Assembly: GCA_027943335.1 (NCBI GenBank)
Contig: BSBK01006028.1
Coordinates: 350,817-414,816, forward strand
Length of the DNA: 64,000 bases
Source of the DNA: Chamaecyparis obtusa
Lineage: Eukaryota > Streptophyta > Pinopsida > Cupressales > Cupressaceae
Direction of reading: 5' to 3'
The notes beneath the pieces are model-generated. The model was not told the DNA's origin. It did not search any database and worked only from the letters and a program-made list of their open reading frames with translations. Below, piece after piece: positions 45,801 through 56,600 of this stretch (its first letter is position 1; every line of letters starts with the position of its first letter). The position numbers were made by a program, and so were the translations under genes.

Positions 45801-47591
45801 AAAAGAACAAAATGGTTTACAGGTCAATGAAGAAACTCGTCGATAGTCCCAGTACCAGACGTGAATATGAAAAAATACCAGTCGACTGCAATACCAGTCG
45901 CGGATGTCGCAGTCGCACGGATGTACCAGTCACGAATGCCAGTTGCGGATGGAGACACCAGTCGCGTATGAACTAGTCGCGTATAGAGACAGTCGCGTAT
46001 GCCAGTCGCTGATACTTGGATGAGGTCGCGGATATCAGTCGCGGATGGAGGCACAAAGCCCTAGCAAGTTCTGCTGCGAAGATTTTGCGTGGGTTGAAGA
46101 CAGGAGAATGCTTTAGCAATCTCAACCCTAAACGAAGTCGTGAACAAACTCGCGATTTCAAATGACTAGCTCTGATACCATAAAACAATATACAACAAAT
46201 TGTTTTTATGATTGAATGAATAATTATTACAAAGAGCTAAGCTCATATATATACATTACGAAAGAAACAGAAAATAGAAACTACTAAATACAAAGATATA
46301 CACAGGATAGAGCATTAACAGATATTAGAAACATTCTAATAGCCAATTTAGTGTATAGTTCACGCAATTAAGTTTACAATAACAAAATAGAGGTGGTGCC
46401 AAAAAGGAGATACTAGCAATTCATAATATGAAAGAATTAAATAATAAGGGTTGTGATTCCTTCGAATATGAAAGGTTGTGACTCCCTCAAATATAAGATA
46501 TGAAAGGAAGATCGTTTCATTGTTAAGAGGAAATGAATTTGGAAAATATGAAGTGACTAGTAAACAAATACTTACAGCCAAAGAGGACACAAACCCTCTA
46601 TAGATATATCAAGAGATTTAAGGATGAAAACCCTTAATTTCTCATATCAAGTTATTGGACGAAAATACATAACTTGATCAGAAATTATAGGACAATCATT
46701 CAAGGGAACAGCTGCAAATTGAAGGAGAAATATAAGCCGAAAATTCAAGATAAGATTCCTTTTAGAATCCGCTGAAAATTATATTTGAATTCATGACTTT
46801 TATATTAACTATAATTATCAATATAGACACAATTGTCATTCTAGAATTAAAAATATCATTTTAAAGCAAAAATAAGAAATGTTCTACAAAAAGACATTAT
46901 AATTATAAAGCCCAATCCTTGTGGCAAGGGTCCAGGGCATCAAATGCACAGGATGTATCACAATCGTGGGGAGCCACAACAAAGCTACTTGCCAACTGTA
47001 AAATAACAAAGTTAGCATTCGTTGCTGACCACATTGTTTGGAAAGCACATGGAAGGTTTCTCAAAAGTCATGCCAACTTTGCCTACTTTGTGAGGGTTAC
47101 AATCTTGAGAGATTGAGTGGGTACTTCGAATGCTGGCTCTACCAAATGATCTAGTATTCACAATTGCATGGAAGCTTTTGGGAACTTAGCAGTAACAATC
47201 AACCTATCTTTATTTTATCTTTCTAATATAAATCAGCTTCCCTATACCAAAGGCCTTTGACTACCATGTTAATACCCATATATTCTTGTAGTAATTATTT
47301 ATACATTTCTGTTGTGATTATATAAGTAGACCAATCAAGCACAACAAAAAATTAGATTTCATATATTACTTTACAATGATACAATGAGGGATCCACAGTT
47401 TCACAAAATTTTCTAGTAATAAGAGTACCTCCATTCTGTAAGCAGATGTCTAGCTTTGCTGATTTGGAGATCAGCAATTTATCATAGAATTATACTGTCA
47501 TACCCCACCTAAATCACAGCCTTCACAGCAATAAACACAGCCTATAAATGACAGTTCCAAGGCGACTAAATTGATAAGGCCAACCAGAATA

Positions 47592-47635
<44 letters not shown>

Positions 47636-50600
47636 CAAATATGCTTCTGGTCAGATTGTGTGTAAATTTTTAGCATCAACGTTTCAGATCATACTCCATG
47701 ATCCATCATCAGGATGAGTGTGAGAGTTTAAGAAGGCTGACCCAATTAAGAAGATTATTAATGTTAAACTAGAGCGATGACCTAAAGGATGATTTTATAA
47801 ATAAACCAAATCACTAGCAATTGAGTGGAGGGGCCGACCAAGGTTTGTATAGGCATTTAATATAATGAACTGACCTGGGAAATTCAGTATAAGGGCTGAC
47901 TCAGATTTATCAAAGGGCAGAAATTTAGTTAAAGCTAATATTATTATTCTCCAAGTGCGGTGATGAAGGGTTGCATCCCTTGCAAGTGCAATAGATTTGA
48001 TGAAAGGGAAGAGGGAGGACAAATCAATTAGATAGGCATCATAAATGGATAAAAAAAATGGAATGATAAAAGCAAAAGAGAATTAAAATTGGAACTGCAT
48101 TAATATTAGCAGCAGTGCTATTTAAGGGAGATATCAGAAAATAAGAAAAATAAGAGCAGAATCTCATCTAATATTATCAGTCTGAAATTAGCAAGTTTTA
48201 TGAGTATATAAATGCAACATTTATATATTGCTAAAATGTATAGAGGTGATATAATGGGGAATAAGAACAGATCAGCAATCCAGATCATCAATAAGGAACC
48301 AATCAAGAGGATTGTCCTTTGAATCAGGAAAGTCTGAAAAGTAACCAGCAAATACATAGACTAGTATAATTTTAGCAATTCCTCAAGAATCATTAAATAA
48401 GATTATTCAAGGGATTGATTGCCAATCCATCAAGAATCTTAGGATTGGTAATTATTCATTTGATTGTCCTACAAGCAATCATATAGGGGATTAGTAAGAA
48501 GACGCGATTGGGAAGGCAGAGACAGGTTCCCCTTCTAAGTAGGCCACCCCATGTTGGATGGACAAGAGTTCCTACCACTTGTGGTCCAAGGGGTAATTTA
48601 TCACACCCTTGAGCTTAGTTGCGGCGTATGTTCTGGGCAACCTATCATGTGTTCCTCTCCAATCCCTAAGATGGTTGGTTCTTGGAAGCAAAACTAAAGA
48701 ATAGAAGCAATCATGTATGGGTTAGTAAGAAAACACGATTGGGAGGGCAAAGATAGGTTCCCCAACTAAGTAGGCTGCCCCATGTTGGAGGGACAAGAGT
48801 TTCTGCCACTTGTGAGCCAAGGAGTGTTATATCATGCCCTTGGGTTTAGTTGTTGTGAATGTTTTGGGGACCCTATCGTGTGTTTGTCTCCAATCCCTAC
48901 AATGGTTGGTTGTCAGAAGTGAAACTAAAGAATAGAAGCAATCATGTGTGGATTAGTCAGAAGACACAATTGGAAGGGCAGAGACAGGTTCCTAGTTTAA
49001 GTATGCCACCCCATGTTGGATGGACAAGAGTTCTTCGCACTTGTGGGCCAAGGGGTGTATATTATGCCCTTAGGCTTAGTTGTGGCAAATATTTTGGGCA
49101 CCCTATTGTGCTTTCCTCTCCAATTCTACTATTATGGTTGATTATTGGAAATGAAGCTATAGATTACTCTATAACTCACTTATTTACTTTAAAAAGTTCA
49201 ATAGCCATTATATGATTTAATTATAGAATACTATTTGTAAACAAATTATGCTGTGGTTACTTTTGGACAAAAATCAGGTATACCCCAATTTGGGGACATT
49301 ACAATTGGTATCAGAGCTTTGATCCTGCCAGCATAGAGGTCAAAGGGACATTACAATACTATTTGTAAACAATCCCTACAAATCCCTACAATGGTTGGTT
49401 GTCAGAAGTGAAACTAAAGAATAGAAGCAATCATGTGTGGATTAGTCAGAAGACACAATTGGGAGGGCAGAGACAGGTTCCTAGTTTAAGTATGCCACCC
49501 CATGTTGGATGGACAAGAGTTCTTAGCACTTGTGGGCCAAGGGGTGTATATTATGCCCTTGGGCTTAGTTGTGGCAAATATTTTGGGCACCCTATTGTGC
49601 TTTCCTCTCCAATTCTACTATTATGGTTGATTATTGGAAATGAAGCTATAGATTAAACTATAACTCACTTATTTACTTTAAAAAGTTCAATAGCCATTAT
49701 ATGATTTAATTATAGAATACTATTTGTAAACAAATTATGTTGTGGTTACTTTTGGGCAAAAATCAGGTATACCCCAATTTGGGGACATTACAATTGGTAT
49801 CAGAGCTTTGATCCTGCCAGCATAGAGGTCAAAGGGACACCTCCGAAAAAAAACTTCTAAAAGTCTCTAACAAGTTTAACACTAGTACGAGTGCTAAGAG
49901 AATAAGTGGTGAAGCTATGATGAAACATCATAGAAGCCTTCTCGATGGTTTCTAATATCCATAATCAACTTTCCAATTTGGGTTGTATTGTAGAGAATAC
50001 CAAGAAGTGATGTGGAAAATTAATACGGTAAGATGTCTTGTCAAATATTACAACCCACTGAGTGAGATAAGAAGTAAGCATAACATCAATAAAACACAAC
50101 AGTAAGAGTAAACACAGAGGACCACTACTTCAGATACCCTCATCCTCACATCTGTCAATAGGTGATGCAACTAAGTTAAAGCACAGTGAGTGGATATAAC
50201 TTATAATTAACATTACATAATTAACTAAGCTAATGGATGACTTCCTTCAGATTAAGTCTGTCTGGATGAGGAAATTAAAAATCCCACATTAAGCTCATTA
50301 GGAATACATGCACAACCCACTAATAAGTTAGAAGTCACACACAAGAAGTTTACAATTCCTAGTATTGTATTCGGTTTAAGTGCAAAAGTGTGCAGCAAAT
50401 TCAGATTGAACCTATCACCTTTGCAGAAACATATTGATTTGAGAAGGAACCATGTGTGTATCTCCATAACAAATAATATAAGACTTACTAAAATATTCAT
50501 GCTAGCTGCATATGATGATTCTCTTAGTGTTGCTCTTAGATATCCTGTGTTGCAGAACTGTATGTATTTGCTTAAGATATATCTCTTAAGTACATGCTGT

Positions 50601-53600
50601 TTTTCGACATGTATACTAAGAACACTTATGTAGCTGTACTAGGATGGGTTGTGATAGACTAATTCAATTTTCTAAATACTGGGAGGTATCACTTGGTTGC
50701 TAATTCTTAAGTAGACTGCCTTTGATGGGTAGAGGGAATAATTCTACGACTTTCATGATCACATTAACGAATTCAAAAAATAGAGAGTTTGAAACAAAAC
50801 AAAAAAAAGCCTTGCCAGAAAAATTATGTGGATAACAACTTCCAACAGATTTGGTAAGCAAACAAATATAAAAGAAAAGAAAGAAAATGTACGACCATAA
50901 ACCTGAGGGTTGACTGCCACAATATGACCAAAAAGCTTAAATAAGAACAAATGCAACATAAATTTCCGAGTCATGAGAACAATCTTTCCTCTTCTTTTTC
51001 AATGCCAAAATCTAATACCATACATATGAAAGAGAAGAATTTTGGAAACAATATGATTGGACTACTTACCCAATGAGAGGATAATGGAAATGAACCAAAA
51101 AGATATAAATCCATTACATTTAAGACCATTGATGTATGTCATGCTTCAAATCCTCACCTTAATAGATGGTATGCTTGCCCTTGCTTTAACACAGAGATAT
51201 CCTTGATATTGTGCAAACCTGGGTCAACCAAATTGTTTTTTTGCAAATACTATGATGCCAAAGGAGAAATCGACTTGATCTTCTCTCGAAGGATGATGGA
51301 AAACTTATCTCAAATTATGGACCTTGCAAATTTCCCACTCTTGATTATTGGATAACTCACTTTTGAATTTGAGGTAAAAACATATCTTGGTCCAAATTAG
51401 CAACCTGATATAAATCAGAGTAGCACAGTGGAAGTAAATTCAGAAATGGATCCTCATATAGGCAAACTTAGAAATTGCGAAGACAAGGCCCAACCTAAAT
51501 TGCAGCCTTCACAGCAATAAACACAGCCTAAAAATAACAGTTCCTAGGTGACTGAGTTGATAAGGCTGACTGATATAAAAAGTAAATAAATAATAATAGC
51601 AACAATTATTTAAATGGAGGCCAACCAAATTAAGGAGATTATTAACGTTATACTAGAGCAATGACATGAAGGTCGACCTTATAAATAAACCAAAGCACTA
51701 GCAATTGAATGGAGGGGCTGACCAAGGTTCGCATGGGCATTTAATATAATGAGGCAACCTGGGAAATTCAGCATAAGGGCCGACTCAGATTTATCAAAGT
51801 ACAGAAAGTTAATTGAAGATAAAATTATTATTCTCCAAGTGCAGCAATGAAGGGTTGCATCCCTTGCAAGGGCAATAGATTTGATGAAAGGGTGCCACTC
51901 CTCGCTTGAAGATATAAGAGGGGGCAAATCAAATAGATGGGCATCACAAAAGTATCAAAAAAAAGTGAAGTGATAAAAGGAAAAGAGAAATAAAATTGGA
52001 ACTGCATTAATATTAGCAGCAGTGCTATTTAGGGGAGATATGAGAAAATAAGAAAAACAAAAGCAGGATCTGGTCTAAAATTATCTGCCTGAAATTAGTA
52101 AGTTTTATGACTGTATAAATGCAACATTTATACTTTGCTAAAATGTATAGGGGCAATCAAATGGGAATAAGAACAGATCAGCAATCCAGATCTTCAATAA
52201 GGGAGTGCTATTTAGGGGAGATATCAGAAAATAAGAAAAATAAAAGCAGGATCTAGTCTAAAATTGTCTGCCTGAAATTAGTAAGTTCTATGACTGTATA
52301 AATGCAACATTTATGCTTTGCTAAAATGTATAGGGGCAATCAAATGGGAGTAGATTAGTAAGTTTTATGACTGTGTAAATGCAACATTTATACTTTGCTA
52401 AAATGTATAGGGGCAATCAAATGGGAATAAGAACAAATCAGCAATCCAGATCTTCAATAAGGGATCAATTAGTACAATTGTCCAATGAATCAGGAAAGTC
52501 TGAAAAGTAACCAGAAAATACATATACTGGTATAATTTTAGCAAGTTCCTCAAGAATCATCAAATAAAATTATTCAAGGGATTGATTGCCAATCCATCAA
52601 GAATCATAGGATTAGCAATTATCCATTTGATTGTCCTACAAGCAATCATATAGGGGATTAGTAAGAAGACACAATTGGGAGGGCAGAGACGGCTTCCCCC
52701 ATGTTGGATGGACAAGAGTTCCTGCCACTTGTGGGCCAATGGATGATGTATTATGCCCTTGGTTTTAATTGCAGCGAATGTTGCCAGCACCCTACCGTGT
52801 GATCCTCTCCAATCCCTATGATGGTTGGTTCTTGGAAGTGAAACTAAAGAATAGAAGCAATCATGTATAGGTTAGTAAGAAAACACGATTGAGAGGGCAA
52901 AGACAGGTTCCCTATCTAAGTAGGCCACCACATGTTGGATGGACAAGAGTTCCTACCATTTGTGGACCAAGGGGTGTTATATCATGTCCTTTGGCTTAGT
53001 TGCAGTGAATGTTCCAAGCACCCTATCGTGCACTCCTCTCCAATCCCTAAAATGGTTGGTTGTTAGAACTAGAAGTAAACTAAAGAATAGAAGCAATCAT
53101 ATATGGGTTAGTCAGGAGACATGATTGGAAGGGCAGAGACGGGTTCCCCATCTAGGTAGACCACCCCATGTTGGATGGACAAGAGTTTCTGCCACTTGTG
53201 GGCCAAGAGGTGTATATCACACCCTTGGGATTTAGTTGTGGCAAATGTTTTGGGCACCCTATCGTGCTCTCCTCTCCAAAACCTACTATAGCTGATTATT
53301 AATAATGAAGCTATAGCTTAAAGTATAACTTAATCGCTTATTTACTTTATAAAGTTCAATGGCTATTATATGATTTAATTATAAAATACTATTTGTAAAC
53401 AAATTATGTTGTGGAATCGTTACTTTGGGCCAAAAACAGGTATACCCAATTTGAGGACATTATATATACAAAATCATTGTAAATTTTACTCAGTTCTTAC
53501 CCAAAAAGAAAAAGTAATAAAATAGTTTAGCAAAAACATAAGCATGTGAAACAACAAACTCCCAAGAATTCAACAAAGCCAAAGACCATGTTTTCAAACA

Positions 53601-56600
53601 TCACATAGCCAGAGTGCACTAAAGAAGACAGCATCATCAAAGTTTCACAAATTACTTTTTCACCGGTTGGATTGACTCAACTCCTTCCCATTAATCACAC
53701 AGTTTGGTTAATTGAAACAGCTCTGTAAGAGAAATTCTTCATTTTCATAACGAATTGCCTGAAACAGAACTGCGTACACTGATATGTACTCCAAAATGCC
53801 AATTGATTCCAGCTCTAGTCCAAATTGTCAGTAATCACACATGGTGTGAATAACCAAAGAATGTATTCAAGCACTAGTTCCACCTAAAGCAAAAAAAGGC
53901 AATCTGTGATAGCTGATGAGCCATAACTTGTCCTTGGTTTAATGAAAAAATATAGAACAGAGTAAATCAAGAGAACAAGAACCAAAATTATCGTAACATT
54001 CCCAATCAGAAGGGGATTGCAAACTACATAGAAGCGTAAAGCATATTGCATACAAGCAGCAAGCTGTTTCTAAGATTGTGCCTCCCAGAACTGTTCCATG
54101 CATCCCTCCCAACCTCAGCAATTCTCAAGCTTAGGGATCCCATATTTCCCTAATCTTTGTTGGTATCTAATCTTGATCTGGCCTCTTTTGGATGAGACTG
54201 TGTTTATTGCAAAAACAACTAATTCCTTGAGATTCAAAACAACAAAGATCTCCTCTACCTTCAACATGCAAGCAGAAAACAAATGGGAAGCTGCTTGTCT
54301 CACTAGAATCCTTGTGATTTATGAGATCCCCTCCAAATATGACGCCAAAATCATGATGTATCAGGCCCTTGGGTTTAATTGCGGCGAATGTTGCCAGCAC
54401 CCTACCGTGTGATCCTCTCCAATCCCTATGATGGTTGGTTCTTGGAAGTGAAACTAAAGAATAGAAGCAATCATGTATAGGTTAGTAAGAAAACATGATT
54501 GAGAGGGCAAAGACAGGTTCCCTATCTAAGTAGGTCACCCCATGTTGGATGAACAAGAGTTCCTACCATTTGTGGACCAAGGGGTATTATATCATGCCCT
54601 TTGGCTTAGTTGCAGTGAATGTTCCAAGCACCCTATCGTGCATTCCTCTCCAATCCCTAAAATGGTTGGTTGTTAGAAGTAAACTAAAGAATAGAAGCAA
54701 TCATATATGGGTTAGTCAGGAGACATGATTGGAAGGGCAGAGACGGGTTCCCCATCTAGGTAGACCACCCCATGTTGGATGGACGAGAGTTTCTGCCACT
54801 TGTGGGCCAAGAGGTGTATATCACACCCTTGGGATTTAGTTGTGGCAAATGTTTTGGGCACCCTATTGTGCTCTCTTCTCCAAAACCTACTATAGCTGAT
54901 TATTAATAATGAAGCTATAGCTTAAAGTATAACTTAATCGCTTATTTAGTTTATAAAGTTCAATGGCTATTATATGATTTAATTATAGAATACTATTTGT
55001 AAACAAATTATGTTGTGGAATCGTTACTTTGGGCAAAAAACAGGTATACCCAATTTGAGGACATTATATATACATAAAAAAATCATTGTCAATTTTACTC
55101 ATTTCTTACCCGAAAGAAAAAGTAATAAAATAGTTTAGCAAAAACATAAGCATGTGAAACAACAAACTCCCAAGAATTCAACAAAGCCAAAGACCATGTT
55201 TTCAAACATCACATAGCCAGAGTGCACTAAAGAAGACAGCATCATCAAAGTTCCACAAATTACTTTTTCACCGGTTGGATTGACTCAACTCCTTCCCATT
55301 AATCACACAGTTTGGTTAATTGAAACAGCTCTGTAAGAGAAATTCTTCATTTTCATAACGAATTGCCTGAAACAGAACTGCGTACACTGATATGTACTCC
55401 AAAATGCCAATTGATTCCAGCTCTAGTCCAAATTGTCAGTAATCACACATGGTGTGAATAACCAAAGAATGTATTCAAGCACTAGTTCCACCTAAAGCAA
55501 AAAAAGGCAATCTGTGATAGCTGATGAGCCATAACTTGTCCTTGGTTTAATGAAAAAATATAGAACAGAGTAAATCAAGAGAACAAGAACCAAAATTATT
55601 GTAACATTCCCAATCAGAAGGGGATTGCAAACTACATAGAAGCATAAAGCATATTGCATACAAGCAGCAAGCTGTTGCTAAGATTGTGCCTCCCAGAACT
55701 GTTCCATGCATCCCTCCCAACCTCAGCAATTCTCAAGCTTAGGGATCCCATATTTCCCTAATCTTTGTTGGTATCTAATCTTGATCTGGCCTCTTTTGGA
55801 TGAGACTGTGTTTATTGCAAAAACAACTAATTCCTTGAGATTCAAAACAACAAAGATCTCCTCTACCTTCAATATGCAAGCAGAAAACAAATGGGAAGCT
55901 GCTTGTCTCACTAGAATCCTTGTGATTTATGAGATCCCCTCCAACTATGACGCCAAAATCAAGAGCATCAAGAGGGGATTCCAATCTAATCTTGGTCAAA
56001 CTTGTAACTCCTCATTCACAACCCCAAATATGGCACCCAAATCAAGAAGCGGTCATCTTTGGTTATATGTATGTACCTCCCAGCCAGCTTCAAATAGTCA
56101 GTTAGGGCACCCCTTGCCAACATGTATCAAAAAACAAGGTCAAATGCATCCACATGTAAATGTAACCCCCTCCATGAATGGACATCATAAACATGTCATA
56201 AACAAGCTGAAAAGTGACCAGAAGATTCTCCCAGTCCCCCATAAAGTGGAATGCCCTAATGAGAGGGAAAATCAATATGAATTGCAAACCCTATACCTAG
56301 AAACCCAAGGCTAGCATTAACATACACAAACCAAAATCGAACACTCATTTTTTTGGTGGTGTTGATTGCTCAAACCCCATGATACTCCTGCATCAACAAG
56401 AACTGAAATTCTCATATATTCCGAATCGGAGAAAAACATGCAGAATTATATTTTGCTAAAATTTTACCTCCCAGAACTTTAACGTGAATCACTCCCAACT
56501 TGAACCATTCTCAAGCTTAGAGGTCTCATATTTTTTTGACAACTAACCTTGACCTGATGAATTACGGATGAAGTGTTTACTGCAGGTACAACTAATTGTT

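Larger units (their letters stand above)
41289..46341 (-). mobile_element. Cop-E: full-length Copia with TA...TA LTRs
   Basis: Two 161-bp LTRs (41289-41449 and 46181-46341) differ at only two positions by eye. Both start TAAAACAATATAC and end ATTCTAATA, and the TSD GCCAA flanks at 41284-41288 and 46342-46346. The TSD fixes the ends exactly, so the LTR termini are TA...TA and not TG...CA. The minus-strand interior encodes gag, protease, integrase, RT and RNase H with ten nonsense codons (TAG: 45266, 44465, 43868, 43577, 42689, 42350; TGA: 44741, 44186, 42785, 42281) and two gag frameshifts. Confidence 0.9.
47496..49303 (+). repeat. LTR-like block 1, followed by primer site
   Basis: It starts near TGTCATACCCCACC and ends GGGGACATTACA, followed two bases later by TGGTATCAGAGC (49306-49317), as expected for a 5' LTR. 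It contains three ~230-bp units and a (TA)n run. Diverged copies lie at about 51487-53463. No TSD was established. Confidence 0.5.

Noticed and set aside
53939..55729. Identical 60-codon minus-strand frames at 53939 and 55547 as a duplicated gene
   Set aside because: They repeat only because of the 1.6-kb tandem duplication; no supporting features.
55706..56314. 202-codon plus-strand open frame
   Set aside because: Its first part lies in a noncoding tandem duplication, it lacks any domain or splice signals, and composition is not protein-like. Probably chance.
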